In this document: positions 1-8,522 of the stretch, piece by piece
How the letters are laid out: every line of letters starts with the position of its first letter
Position numbering within the stretch: position 1 is the stretch's first letter
NCBI GenBank assembly: GCA_002455275.1
Contig: DKKO01000004.1
Location: 96,496 to 160,495 of the forward strand
DNA length: 64,000 bases
Source of the DNA: Candidatus Saccharibacteria bacterium UBA6664
Lineage (GTDB): Bacteria; Patescibacteriota; Saccharimonadia; Saccharimonadales; Saccharimonadaceae
Direction: 5' to 3'
Notes under the pieces: model-generated
What the model was told of the DNA's origin: nothing
The model's database searches: none
What the model saw: the letters and a program-made list of their open reading frames with translations, nothing else
Made by a program: the position numbers and the translations under genes

Positions 1-529
1 CAACTTTTTCTTCGTCAAAATATTTCGAGCCAAACCCTGCGGCAGAGTCAATAATCAATGGTTTAGCAAATTTTGATGCCAGCTTCTCCCACTCCGTGAT
101 ATTTGTATTACCAACTCCAAATACATTACACAAAAGTATGCCCGCGATATCGTCTGATTCAGTCAGGATTTGCTCAGCTTGCTCTATGTTAGGCTGCCAA
201 CTCTTCCTGTCGACATCGATAAAGAGAGGCTCAAAACCAGAGCGTAAGATGGCTTCTGCGCCAGCCGCAAAGGTAAATGATGGCAGCAGTACCTTTTTTC
301 GATCCCCCTTAAGCAATTCCGCAATTGCCGATTCAATGCCTAGGGTGCAGTTTGCTATCGTCGTGGCGTAGACATCGCTAGAGATAAATTGTGCACTTTT
401 TTTAGAAAAACTTTGTTCTTTTGGACCAAAGTTGGTAAACCAATTTGATGAAACGATTTCAGAATAATCAGCCACGATTTCATCAGAACTTGGAAAGTTG
501 GGTTTAATGAAAGATATTTTATATTTCAC
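1..529 (-). CDS. DegT/DnrJ/EryC1/StrS sugar aminotransferase, partial (C-terminus beyond window)
   Basis: About 176 N-terminal residues are visible; the gene runs off the left edge. They match the PLP-dependent sugar aminotransferase fold: the stretch PSFTFAAGAEAIL near residue 75 is the usual P-[ST]-F-T-[FY] block, and IDSAAGFGSKYF near residue 165 is the segment where the family has the Asp that contacts the PLP ring. The Schiff-base lysine lies further on and is not in the window. I read the start as GTG at 529, overlapping the upstream acetyltransferase by 11 bp, so the two are translationally linked. A sugar aminotransferase next to a NeuD/PglD-type acetyltransferase is the classic pair that makes an N-acetylated amino sugar for surface glycans. 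Substrate unknown. Confidence 0.8.
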   Translation of the reverse strand, partial: MKYKISFIKPNFPSSDEIVADYSEIVSSNWFTNFGPKEQSFSKKSAQFISSDVYATTIANCTLGIESAIAELLKGDRKKVLLPSFTFAAGAEAILRSGFEPLFIDVDRKSWQPNIEQAEQILTESDDIAGILLCNVFGVGNTNITEWEKLASKFAKPLIIDSAAGFGSKYFDEEKV

Positions 530-1142
530 GCATCCATCCTTCGTTTTGTGCTACACATTTCGCTGGCACCCCTACGTAAGTGCAATTTTCATCAGTGATG
601 TCATTTATGACAACCGCTCCAGCGCCGATAACTGTACCCGGTGCAATTGTTACACCGTTTTTGACAATCGCCCCAATTCCAATAAAAACACCATCGCCTA
701 TAGTTACGTTTCCGGCTATGTTTGCTCCAGGACTAATGGTGACGTAGTTGCCGATTTTGACGTTGTGACTAATTGTCACACCTATATTTACTATGGTGTG
801 GTCGCCAACTTCCGAATTGGTTGTTATTGTTGCGTTCTCTGCAATGATTGAGCCATCTCCAATTGTTGTGCTGGTATGTACAGCAGCAGATCTAGCCATG
901 ATTGTTGCATAACCCGTGCCCCTCCAACTATCAACGAATTTTTTTCGAAGATAAGGGGAGCCGACAGCGACTACAACCGGAAGTGATAGCTGTTCACTAG
1001 TAAGCAAATTCTTATCGAGTAATTCTTTTCCGTCTGCATATGCACTATCGACTGCACGGTACTCAACAACAGCATCTTGTAGATATGATTCTGCTTCATC
1101 TGCTTGCCCGCCAGCACCAATGATTCCAATACGATTACTCAT
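519..1142 (-). CDS. NeuD/PglD-type sugar O/N-acetyltransferase
   Basis: 207 residues from the ATG at 1142. An in-frame extension to 1223 exists but would run into the neighbouring methyltransferase and precedes the typical start. The N-terminus has a nucleotide-sugar-binding Rossmann-like motif (RIGIIGAGGQADEAESYL). From about residue 90 to 200 there are hexapeptide repeats of the left-handed beta-helix type ([IV]-G-[DN]-x-[VT]-x: IGNYVTI, IAGNVTIGDGVFI, IGAGAVV). Family members acetylate amino sugars with acetyl-CoA as trimers. It overlaps the downstream aminotransferase, which should supply the free amino sugar. Likely part of the surface polysaccharide or glycoprotein pathway with the ABC exporter next door. 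Confidence 0.85.
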   Translation of the reverse strand: MSNRIGIIGAGGQADEAESYLQDAVVEYRAVDSAYADGKELLDKNLLTSEQLSLPVVVAVGSPYLRKKFVDSWRGTGYATIMARSAAVHTSTTIGDGSIIAENATITTNSEVGDHTIVNIGVTISHNVKIGNYVTISPGANIAGNVTIGDGVFIGIGAIVKNGVTIAPGTVIGAGAVVINDITDENCTYVGVPAKCVAQNEGWMREI

Positions 1143-1147
1143 TATGT

Positions 1148-1867
1148 CTACTTCTCCACCACATATAGTCGCGAACCAAAACTTATGCCGTTGCGTAGAA
1201 ATGACAAAGGGCTCAAGTTCCAAAAACCATACACTTTTATTTTAAACCCGGCCTTTTTCAATCGATCTAAGAAAACACTCTTTTCATACAGTCGTATATG
1301 GTCGTCCTGTGCAAAGCGGCGCCACCTTTCATCAACATCAGTCACTGATGGATCTTCATCATGCACTCCTTTGCGCGGCAGTATCGGCGTCATGATAATT
1401 CCCTTGCCCCCAGGCTTTAATACACGATGCAGTTCTCTCATGGCTTTTTCATCATTGTCCACATGTTCTACGACATGTGAGCATATAAAGAAATCAAAGG
1501 TATTGTTTTTATACTCCTTCATGTTGGTTATATCGACCTTGTCATCGTAGCTTTCTATCAATAAGTCTGCTGAACGATAGTTTTTTGTAATTGATTTTAC
1601 ATATTCCATCAATTTTTGTGGTGGAGCAAAATCAAGTACCTTTGAGTTTTTGCTAATAGGACGGGCTTTTTCGATGTAGAGCTTGTAGAGTCTATCTCTA
1701 TCTGATGAGCCGCAGTTGGCACATAGATATGATTTGTAACTGAGGGTTTCGAAGTCATCAAGACTATAGGGGAAACCTGCTTCCGCAAGTTTTTCCGCTA
1801 AGCCTTCAATTGGCTGGTATCCTTCAGTATTGCCGCAAAGCGTACAAGTTGGTTTTACTTTCAACAT
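1148..1867 (-). CDS. Class I SAM-dependent methyltransferase with N-terminal Cys cluster
   Basis: 239 residues. The N-terminus has two Cys pairs (CTLC near residue 9 and CANC near residue 50) that look like a small zinc-binding module. The methyltransferase core follows: KVLDFAPP replaces the usual glycine-rich motif I, then the FDFFICSHVVEHV motif and RVLKPGGKGIIMTPI are typical of the Methyltransf_11 family. Such proteins are common in O-antigen and capsule clusters, where they methylate sugars or cap chains. It lies 6 bp upstream of the acetyltransferase in the same orientation. A TATAAT box lies about 31 nt upstream of the ATG and GGAGATA serves as ribosome binding site. Acceptor unknown. 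Confidence 0.8.
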   Translation of the reverse strand: MLKVKPTCTLCGNTEGYQPIEGLAEKLAEAGFPYSLDDFETLSYKSYLCANCGSSDRDRLYKLYIEKARPISKNSKVLDFAPPQKLMEYVKSITKNYRSADLLIESYDDKVDITNMKEYKNNTFDFFICSHVVEHVDNDEKAMRELHRVLKPGGKGIIMTPILPRKGVHDEDPSVTDVDERWRRFAQDDHIRLYEKSVFLDRLKKAGFKIKVYGFWNLSPLSFLRNGISFGSRLYVVEK

Positions 1868-1905
1868 CTTATCTCCACATCTACACCTATCTGACTATTA
1901 TTATA

Positions 1906-1920
1906 GCTTCTGGCAGAAGC
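1906..1920 (-). terminator. Short hairpin after the ABC ATPase gene
   Basis: GCTTCT-gcc-AGAAGC is a perfect 6-bp inverted repeat immediately after the stop codon of the Wzt-like gene. It has no U-tract: the next bases form the TATAAT box of the methyltransferase promoter. It may only partly stop transcription. Confidence 0.3.
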
Positions 1921-3090
1921 CTACGTGAACCACTTTCCGTCTAGCTTTACAGGGCCGCCTCTAGTCTCGTCCTGGGCTTTAATAACAAAATTATCGAGAC
2001 TTGTGTAATATGCCTTCAGTGAAAAGTCTTTTGCGTCAAACATCGCCACATCAACCACATACATGCCTGCGTTTAGGCCAGAAAGTCCGACCGAAACCAT
2101 CGCTTTGGCTTCTTCACCAGGCACTGCCGTTATATTCAGCTTTTTGCTGTTAAGCTCAGCGATTGAACGGCCATTGTGTGTGATTGCGACACCAAATACA
2201 ACATCAAAGACTGTATTGGTTTTATACGACACCTCAACTTCGAGCATGTTTGAAGGTGTAAGAGATTTTTCTGATGTCATTGTTGGCTTGAATAGTTCAA
2301 CTTCTGCGGTATTTCTCGAATTCTGTATCCCGGTACCGCCTTCAGTGTCACCGGCTATATTGTCGAGCGTATACTGTGAGGCGATGTCTTCAGCACTTCC
2401 AACTTGCTTTACTTTGCCATTCTCAAGCAGTATTGCTCTGTTGCAAAACCTGCGAACACTATCCATAGAGTGGGTTACCAATATCACTGTGCGTTGTTCT
2501 TGCTTTAACTGCTCAAAATAGGTTATGCACTTTTGCTGGAATGCTTCGTCACCTACCGCTAATACCTCGTCTAAGACCAAAATATCGGTTTTTGCTCGTA
2601 TTGCTATTGAGAAGGCAAGCCGAACCTGCATACCACTCGAGTAATTTTTCAATCGTTCTTCCATGAAGTTGTGAAGTTCGGCAAATTCGACGATATCATC
2701 ATACATTTCGAGCATCTCTTCATGGCTAAAGCCAAGAAGTGCACCGTTCAAGAAAATATTTTCACGACCACTTAGCTCTGGGTTAAAACCAACCCCCAAC
2801 TCAATAAATGGCGTAAGGCTGCCATTTACGGCAACGCCTCCTTTGTCTGGGCTATATACACCAGCTAATATTTTTAGCAAGGTGCTCTTACCGCTGCCGT
2901 TGCGTCCAACGATACCGATGAACTCGCCCTTTTCGATAGTAAGAGAAACCCCGTCGAGGGCTTTGAATTCTCTATACCCCTTCTTTCGGCTAAACATACC
3001 CGTAACAAGCTGTTTAATACCACTCGTTTTATCTAACGCTACGCGAAATCCCTTTTCGACGTCTTTAACGATGATCGCTGGCTCAGACAT
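1921..3090 (-). CDS. Wzt-type ABC transporter ATP-binding protein, polysaccharide export
   Basis: 389 residues. Residues 1-240 form an ABC ATPase with Walker A GRNGSGKST, signature YSSGMQVRLAFSIAI and Walker B DILVLDEVLAVGD, plus the switch histidine in ILVTHSMD. Residues 260-389 form a beta-rich C-terminal domain like the Wzt carbohydrate-binding domain, which recognises the finished glycan before export. The start overlaps the stop of the permease gene by one base, so the pair is co-translated. With the permease it should export an undecaprenyl-linked polysaccharide across the membrane, powered by ATP. The C-terminal domain suggests chain-end recognition, possibly of a methyl cap added by the adjacent methyltransferase (inference). 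Confidence 0.92.
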   Translation of the reverse strand: MSEPAIIVKDVEKGFRVALDKTSGIKQLVTGMFSRKKGYREFKALDGVSLTIEKGEFIGIVGRNGSGKSTLLKILAGVYSPDKGGVAVNGSLTPFIELGVGFNPELSGRENIFLNGALLGFSHEEMLEMYDDIVEFAELHNFMEERLKNYSSGMQVRLAFSIAIRAKTDILVLDEVLAVGDEAFQQKCITYFEQLKQEQRTVILVTHSMDSVRRFCNRAILLENGKVKQVGSAEDIASQYTLDNIAGDTEGGTGIQNSRNTAEVELFKPTMTSEKSLTPSNMLEVEVSYKTNTVFDVVFGVAITHNGRSIAELNSKKLNITAVPGEEAKAMVSVGLSGLNAGMYVVDVAMFDAKDFSLKAYYTSLDNFVIKAQDETRGGPVKLDGKWFT

Positions 3091-3902
3091 TACACGTTCT
3101 CCGCGAAACTACCCGAGTTTCGTTTGAAGTAGATACTAGCAACAACTATGGTCACAAACACGATTGCAAACGGAATGAGTTCATACCAGTATCCGCCAAA
3201 AAGTGAGTAGGTCGTGGTAGTTTCCTTGGTCACCAACACATATCGTGCATCCTGAATAATTTGCGCGACTGGGTTGAGCATTATTAGCTTGGCCGCGAAT
3301 TCATTTATGCCGACAACAATACTGATTGGGTACAGCACTGGTGTGGCGTAAAATGCACCCTGAAGTAACACCTCCCATAAATACCCGATGTCTCGATATT
3401 TTACATAGAGTGCTGAAAGGAAAAATGCCATAGCAAGTGCGAATACGTATAGCTCTAGAATTATTACTGGCAACCACAATACAGATGCGGTAATTTCAAC
3501 TCCATTAATGACTACGAAAAATAGTACGACCAGTAGGTTGAAACCTAGGTTGATAAGTGCTGAAACAGAGCTAGATACGACAATAATATACTTTGGGAAA
3601 TTGATTTTGCGGATTAAATCGCCTCTGTCAACAATGGCCGATAGGCCTTGTGAGGTTGCTTCGGTGAAAAAGCCCCACAGCACAATACCTAGCAGTAGGT
3701 AAACGGGGAAATGTGGTAAATCCCCGCCGATTCGAAGAAATACCCCAAATACTGTGTAAAGAATAGCGAAAAGAAAAAGCGGCTTCAAAAGCGACCACGC
3801 GTACCCTAGTACTGAACCTTGGTAACGAAGCTTAAAATCGGTGATAATCAGCTCTCTTAGCAGTATTCGATTCCGCCTGCGAAGAATGTTTGAGATTTTC
3901 AT
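3090..3902 (-). CDS. Wzm-type ABC-2 transporter permease, polysaccharide export
   Basis: 270 residues with about six hydrophobic segments and the ABC2_membrane pattern: an amphipathic N-terminus (LRELIITDFKLRYQGSVLGYAWSLLKPLF) that is a hallmark of O-antigen/teichoic acid permeases, and the PVLYPISIVVG motif near residue 200. It forms the membrane channel for the Wzt-like ATPase directly downstream. TATAAT lies 12 nt upstream of the ATG in a 34-bp region shared with the divergent GT2 gene, so the two transcripts start back to back. The exported polymer is unknown; teichoic-acid-like or O-antigen-like glycan are both possible. Confidence 0.92.
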   Translation of the reverse strand: MKISNILRRRNRILLRELIITDFKLRYQGSVLGYAWSLLKPLFLFAILYTVFGVFLRIGGDLPHFPVYLLLGIVLWGFFTEATSQGLSAIVDRGDLIRKINFPKYIIVVSSSVSALINLGFNLLVVLFFVVINGVEITASVLWLPVIILELYVFALAMAFFLSALYVKYRDIGYLWEVLLQGAFYATPVLYPISIVVGINEFAAKLIMLNPVAQIIQDARYVLVTKETTTTYSLFGGYWYELIPFAIVFVTIVVASIYFKRNSGSFAENV

Positions 3903-3936
3903 AGACTACAATTAATTATAAGATAGAAGAGAACTT

Positions 3937-4950
3937 ATGAATAGAGCTGCTGTCGTTATATTGAACTGGAATGGAATGGAAGACACCAAGAAGTGTTTGG
4001 TTTCGGTTGCTGGGCAAAAAAATGCGGAATTTCAAATTGTACTGGTCGACAATGGATCGCTAGAAAAAGGAACTGCTGAATTTTTAAAGACTAGCGAAGA
4101 GAAATATGGTCAATCGATTGTTGTATTACGAAACCCGAAGAATTTAGGTTTTGCCGGCGGTGTAAATACAGGCATTCGCTACGCACTAGAAAATGACTTT
4201 GAGTATGTAGCGCTCGTTAACAACGATGCAACCCTTGAGCCAAACTGGCTCGCCGAATTAATACAAACATCGGTAGAAAACAAGGCGGGGATTGCGACAG
4301 GACTACTCCTTCATGCCGATGGCAAGACTATCGATAGTACCGGCGATTGGTATTCCTTATGGGGGCTACCCTTCCCAAGGGGTCGTAACATGCCCGCTTC
4401 CTCGGCGGCAAAAAGTGGTGAAGTGTTCGGAGCAAGTGGAGGCTGTTCGCTATACTCTTGCAGCATGCTTCGAGATATTGGTTTGTTTGATGAAACATTT
4501 TTTGCTTACTACGAAGACGCTGACATAAGTTTTCGTGCTCGCTTACGTGGATGGAATGTCTACTACACCCACAAGGCCGTTGCCTTCCATAAGCAGGGTG
4601 CCACAAGCTCAAAAATTCCCGGCTTCACTGTGTACCAAGCATTCAAAAACCTACCCCTACTCTTTATTAAAAATGTTCCCCTTGGCTTACTGTTTAAAGT
4701 TGGGGTACGGTTCTGGTTTGCTTACGTACTAATGTTCGGCAATGCCATAAAGAACGGATCCGGCTGGCCCGCCCTTAAGGGCGCCACCGCGGGAGCTTTT
4801 TACTACCTATTTCACGGAATACCTTCGCGATTTGTTATTCAACGTCGAAAAAAAGTTACTACCGCTTCGATTAATCGTCATATCTGGCAGGATTTACCTC
4901 CAGATCAAACAGGTTTGCGGAATCTGCGCGCGAAATTCATCGGTAAATGA
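3937..4950 (+). CDS. Glycosyltransferase family 2 (rhamnosyltransferase-like)
   Basis: 337 residues. The GT-A fold is clear: ILNWNGMEDTKKCL at the N-terminus, VDNGS near residue 40, NLGFAGGVNTGI near residue 70, the metal-binding block ALVNNDA, and LFDETFFAYYEDADISFRAR near residue 190, typical of GT2 enzymes that add rhamnose or similar sugars. The C-terminal 90 residues are hydrophobic and basic, suggesting membrane association. It is divergent from the exporter operon and its start has AGAAGAGAA upstream. It probably builds the glycan that the Wzm/Wzt pair exports. Stop is TGA, read here as a true stop. Confidence 0.88.
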   Translation: MNRAAVVILNWNGMEDTKKCLVSVAGQKNAEFQIVLVDNGSLEKGTAEFLKTSEEKYGQSIVVLRNPKNLGFAGGVNTGIRYALENDFEYVALVNNDATLEPNWLAELIQTSVENKAGIATGLLLHADGKTIDSTGDWYSLWGLPFPRGRNMPASSAAKSGEVFGASGGCSLYSCSMLRDIGLFDETFFAYYEDADISFRARLRGWNVYYTHKAVAFHKQGATSSKIPGFTVYQAFKNLPLLFIKNVPLGLLFKVGVRFWFAYVLMFGNAIKNGSGWPALKGATAGAFYYLFHGIPSRFVIQRRKKVTTASINRHIWQDLPPDQTGLRNLRAKFIGK

Positions 4951-4953
4951 TTT

Positions 4954-6402
4954 CTATTGAATTATGCGTACTGTGGGCCTTCGGTTCACGCCAGATGAGG
5001 CAAATATGTGGCCATTGTGTGCGGCGATATCATAGTCACCCCGCCACCAATCTTCTAAGAATACGTTCTTCTCAATTTGCGTACCGTTAGCGCTGTAGAC
5101 ATAGCTGTTTGGACCACCGTTGGTATACGGCGACGTAACGATTTCCTCGCCTGGAGCAGGGGCGACGTCTGCAACATCTACCCGTACGCCTCCGCCATAT
5201 GATGAGCTGTAGGCATTAAAGCTTTGCTTCACTGTACCGGCAGCATCCAGTACGAGAACGCCTGAGTTGCTTGTTTTGCCAGCGCCCGTCACGATATCAT
5301 CAACACCGTTCGCATCGACATCACCCACAGAAACATCAATCCCACCCGTAAAGCTGGTGCCATATGGGTAAAATTCATTTTCTAACACACCCGTATTTGA
5401 TAGCACTCGTACTGGATATGCTCCGCTCAAAGGGGCGACAATAATCTCCGATTGAGGGTCGCCGTCTACATTACCCACGGCAATATTAACACCCTTCTTC
5501 ATCGAGGCTTGATACGCAAAGAATTGTTGAAGCAATGTTCCATCTTTTGCGAACACCTTTACGTGCGGACCGCCTCCGACACCAGCAGCCGTAAGAATGT
5601 CATCGGCCCCATCACCGTCAACGTCGCCCACGGCCACGTTCACCCCTCCGCGAAAGCCATCATCGTACGCACTAAAATCTAGTAACTTGGTACCATCCTG
5701 CTTGAATGTCTTCAGTTTTGGGCCTCCACCCTGGCCAGCGCCTATCGCGAACTCGGTATCTGCCGCATTACTGTCAAGATCACCAGCGTCAAGATTGACG
5801 TAGATCTTGGTATCACTACGGATCGGCAATACCTCGCCCGGCAAGGCAGGGTGTTGCACAGGCGACGTCCGCCTAGTCGCCGCGTTCAAGTGGCTATACG
5901 GGTTAACTGCCGTGCTGCCGTGATAAATTTCAAAGTGAAGATGGGGAACGGTTGTTTCAGCATTTCCCGAATCCCCCACATAACCAATTAGTTGACCTTT
6001 AACGACGGGATTACCTGGTCTCATGTCTGGCGCAAACGCCTTCATTTTACCGCCGACGCCATCGTCTGTTCCCGGGTTGTCGTTATTAATATGATAATAG
6101 TTATAGGTATAGCCATCACTCCCAAGAATGCGCACAGAGTAGCCGGCACCCTCCCACCATGTTACATACTGAATTGTGCCATTTGAGGCAGAAATAATCT
6201 TCTGATTCTTGTTCGCGATAATGTCGGTTGCGTGGTGTGCGCCGTTATAGCGCGGCGAGTTAAAATCGTTTGAGTAACTTACCTTACCGATAACAGGAAA
6301 GGTGAGTTTTTGCACCGCGGCATGAGCGGTTAACGGCGAAAGAGACGCTGTTGATACAAGCGCTGATAGTAGTAGTAATAGTACAGTGTGTTTATGTTTC
6401 AT
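4954..6402 (-). CDS. Secreted M23 peptidase with FG-GAP repeat propeller
   Basis: 482 residues with a signal peptide (hydrophobic core LLLLLSALVSTASL, cleavage after AHA). Residues about 40-170 are an M23/LytM metallopeptidase: the zinc ligands fit HHATD and HLHFEIYHG. Residues about 210-450 hold four or more FG-GAP-like repeats with calcium-loop residues (VGDVDGDGADDI, VGNVDGDPQSEI, VGDVDANGVDDI), which should fold as a beta-propeller. M23 enzymes cut peptide bridges in peptidoglycan; the propeller could bind glycans or proteins. It is convergent with the GT2 gene (3 bp between stops). A role in wall remodelling or in attacking a partner cell wall is inferred. Confidence 0.88.
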   Translation of the reverse strand: MKHKHTVLLLLLSALVSTASLSPLTAHAAVQKLTFPVIGKVSYSNDFNSPRYNGAHHATDIIANKNQKIISASNGTIQYVTWWEGAGYSVRILGSDGYTYNYYHINNDNPGTDDGVGGKMKAFAPDMRPGNPVVKGQLIGYVGDSGNAETTVPHLHFEIYHGSTAVNPYSHLNAATRRTSPVQHPALPGEVLPIRSDTKIYVNLDAGDLDSNAADTEFAIGAGQGGGPKLKTFKQDGTKLLDFSAYDDGFRGGVNVAVGDVDGDGADDILTAAGVGGGPHVKVFAKDGTLLQQFFAYQASMKKGVNIAVGNVDGDPQSEIIVAPLSGAYPVRVLSNTGVLENEFYPYGTSFTGGIDVSVGDVDANGVDDIVTGAGKTSNSGVLVLDAAGTVKQSFNAYSSSYGGGVRVDVADVAPAPGEEIVTSPYTNGGPNSYVYSANGTQIEKNVFLEDWWRGDYDIAAHNGHIFASSGVNRRPTVRIIQ

Positions 6403-6443
6403 ATAGCAGGTTATCTACCTACTATATCATAATGCTCATGCTT

Positions 6444-6905
6444 TTACGAGCTCTTCTGGGCAATGATGATGCGGCGGTCGCGGCCTTCACCTTCAGAAAA
6501 GGTTTCGATGTCTTCAAATTCACCCGCTACTTTGTGAACCACGCGGCGGTCGGCAGCGTTTAGGTTTACTATGTGTGAATCACCCGTTTCACGAACTTTT
6601 TCTATCCAACCTCGAGCCTTTTCGGCTAGTTTTTCAGCGCGTTGTTTTTTGTAGTCAGCAATATCAATATTTACACGCACCAGTGCAGCACCTTGGTTTC
6701 GCAGGGTAGTAGAAATAACATATTGCATACTGCGAAGTGTTTCTGCGCCACGGCCAATTAGTATACTGTTGTCTTCTGTCGATGGTACGCTCAGCTCTAT
6801 TACATCATCACTTTCAGATGCTTCGACTTGCACATTTACCCCAAAGAAGCTCAACATGTCTTCAAGATATTTTTTTGCGTATTCTAGCGCTTCTGTTCGG
6901 TCCAT
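6444..6905 (-). CDS. jag: Jag/KhpB RNA-binding protein (KH + R3H)
   Basis: 153 residues. The middle holds a KH-type domain with a GRGA variant of the GxxG loop (ILIGRGAETLRSMQYVI) and the C-terminus an R3H domain (RRVVHKVAGEFEDIETFSEGEGRDRRIII, given here only as a position guide: residues about 115-150). The long N-terminal Jag domain of Firmicutes is absent, as in many short homologues. It follows yidC by one base in the order rpmH-rnpA-yidC-jag, conserved in most bacteria. KhpB proteins bind RNA and influence cell division and envelope synthesis. Confidence 0.93.
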   Translation of the reverse strand: MDRTEALEYAKKYLEDMLSFFGVNVQVEASESDDVIELSVPSTEDNSILIGRGAETLRSMQYVISTTLRNQGAALVRVNIDIADYKKQRAEKLAEKARGWIEKVRETGDSHIVNLNAADRRVVHKVAGEFEDIETFSEGEGRDRRIIIAQKSS

Positions 6906-6906
6906 A

Positions 6907-7842
6907 TTATTTCCTCCTCTTCTTTCGTGAGTCCTTTGCCACGATACGGGTAACCTCTGGTTGTTTATGTGTTACTTTCTTGGGTGAAGTTTTTACGGTA
7001 ATGGGTTTTGTCTCTTCGGCAATTGCCTCCAGTTCATCTTCGTCTTGTCGCAACAGATATGCCTGTTGGGCTACTGCCACTATGTTCGATACAGCATAAT
7101 ACAACGCTAGCGCACCAGGAACGCTTATCATAATAAAGAACATCATAATAGGTAGGAACTTGGTCATTCGCTGCATCATCACTGCGTTTATCTCTGACTG
7201 ATCAGCTTGTTTACCCTCGGCTGCTTCCGCCATAATGTCACGAAGTCGACGCTTACTGGCTTGCTGCGGCATCGTCTGTTTAGACATTACGTACTGAGTG
7301 TACGCCGCAACCACCGCAAGGCCGACAAGCACCCATTCGATACTCCCGTTGTGTACCGCAGCTTTTGTTAAATCAATAAATCCCAGGAAGCTTTCATTGA
7401 AGTTTTTAGGATCCGCAATAATCTCTTTAATCGGCTGCAATTGTTCGAGAAAATCGTAAGTAAATTTCTCGATTAGCTCTCGATGTTTAGTGAAAATTTG
7501 AATAACTTGAAATAGGGCAATAAAAATAGGTAACTGAATGAGGATTATGCCAATGGAGCGAAACGGGTTTACTCCATGCTTCTTATACAGCTCGAGCATC
7601 TGTGCGCTCTCAAGCTGACGATTTCCTTTTGCCTCTTTTTTGATTCTCGCGAGCTCTGGCTGAAGCTTTCGCATAGCCTTTGATTGGTGCAACATGCTGC
7701 GCGTCAATGGATACAGCAGAAAACGCACCACGATTGTGAATAAAATAATCGCGATGCCAAAATCACCACCTGGAACAAGCGCATACAAACCAATTAGCAC
7801 GTTGAAAATGGGCTGTACAACAATAAGCTCAAAAATATTCAC
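6907..7842 (-). CDS. yidC: Membrane protein insertase YidC
   Basis: 311 residues of the short, Gram-positive type (no large periplasmic domain). The hydrophobic segments, the conserved cytoplasmic hairpin (residues about 60-110, KAMRKLQPELARIKKEA) and the Pro/Phe-rich GIILIQLPIFIALFQVIQ segment match the OxaI/YidC family. The C-terminal tail ends in a basic RKKRRK, often used to contact ribosomes. YidC inserts membrane proteins with or without SecYEG; here it would serve the many multi-pass T4SS-like proteins. The gene sits in the conserved origin block, upstream of jag. AGGAGAG precedes the start. Confidence 0.95.
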   Translation of the reverse strand: MNIFELIVVQPIFNVLIGLYALVPGGDFGIAIILFTIVVRFLLYPLTRSMLHQSKAMRKLQPELARIKKEAKGNRQLESAQMLELYKKHGVNPFRSIGIILIQLPIFIALFQVIQIFTKHRELIEKFTYDFLEQLQPIKEIIADPKNFNESFLGFIDLTKAAVHNGSIEWVLVGLAVVAAYTQYVMSKQTMPQQASKRRLRDIMAEAAEGKQADQSEINAVMMQRMTKFLPIMMFFIMISVPGALALYYAVSNIVAVAQQAYLLRQDEDELEAIAEETKPITVKTSPKKVTHKQPEVTRIVAKDSRKKRRK

Positions 7843-7888
7843 TGGTGGAAGCTCTCCTAAGTTATACCTAAATCTTATCTATAGTATA

Positions 7889-8260
7889 TCAGGAATTAGC
7901 TAGTTTGTAGAGGCCAGCTTCGGTCATTTTTACTTGTAGCTCGTGCGACAATTCAGAAGATTCAACTGTTCGAACATCTTCTAATGTAACAATCACAACA
8001 ATATCATAGGCGATTGATTGGTCGGTGCTGCCTAGGTTACGGCGAATTTCCTCGTAGAGTCTTCGGCGAATTCTATTTCTACCCACCGCACCTTTACAAA
8101 CCTTTTTGCTAACCACTACCGACACTCGGCTTTGTTTGCGACGTGGATTTGGGCAATATTTAATAGTAAACCACCTGTGGCGAACAGTTTGGCCGTTGGC
8201 AAATACATACTTTAGACTTGCGTGGCCATGAAAACGATATTTATACGACAACATAGTCAT
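7889..8260 (-). CDS. rnpA: Ribonuclease P protein component
   Basis: 123 residues (or 121 from the ATG at 8254). Contains the family signature SVVVSKKVCKGAVGRNRIRRRLYEE (residues about 45-70), where the RNR-type basic helix contacts pre-tRNA. RnpA supports RNase P RNA in maturing tRNA 5' ends. It lies just after the rpmH terminator. A TATACT box sits within the T-tract of that terminator and ends 5 nt before the ATG at 8260, so rnpA can be made from its own nearly leaderless transcript as well as by read-through. Confidence 0.94.
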   Translation of the reverse strand: MTMLSYKYRFHGHASLKYVFANGQTVRHRWFTIKYCPNPRRKQSRVSVVVSKKVCKGAVGRNRIRRRLYEEIRRNLGSTDQSIAYDIVVIVTLEDVRTVESSELSHELQVKMTEAGLYKLANS

Positions 8261-8267
8261 CTTTTAG

Positions 8268-8293
8268 TATAAAACACCCCGGGCTTGCCGGGG
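8268..8293 (-). terminator. rpmH terminator, overlapping the rnpA promoter
   Basis: On the minus strand CCCCGG-caagc-CCGGGG is followed by TGTTTTATACT. The last bases of the T-tract also make the TATACT -10 box of rnpA. Confidence 0.75.
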
Positions 8294-8298
8294 ATTGT

Positions 8299-8436
8299 TT
8301 ATACCGTTAGACGTGCGCGGCCTTTGATTCGTCGGCGCTTAAGAACGGCTCGACCAGCTTTTGAAGCAACGCGAGCACGGAAGCCGTGTGTACGCGCACG
8401 GTGACGTGTGTGTGGTTGGTGGGTTCGTTTTGGCAT
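8299..8436 (-). CDS. rpmH: 50S ribosomal protein L34
   Basis: 45 residues from the ATG at 8436: [20 protein letters not shown], ending [13 protein letters not shown]. The Arg/Lys-rich pattern with RTHGFR(A)R is diagnostic of L34. The length matches the family; a longer in-frame reading back to 8532 has no support. It is the first gene of the leftward origin block and has a strong promoter with a 10-nt leader. Confidence 0.97.
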   Translation of the reverse strand: MPKRTHQPHTRHRARTHGFRARVASKAGRAVLKRRRIKGRARLTV

Positions 8437-8446
8437 ATTATCTGTT

Positions 8447-8475
8447 AGTATACCGTATTTTGGCGGTTTTCTCAA
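8447..8475 (-). promoter_or_regulatory. rpmH promoter
   Basis: Minus strand TTGAGA, 17-bp spacer, TATACT; the -10 box ends 10 nt before the rpmH start codon. Close to the sigma-70 consensus with ideal spacing. Confidence 0.75.
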
Positions 8476-8522
8476 GGCTTTGATGCTTGTAAACGACCGA
8501 TTCTTGTATCCTAGTATATTTT

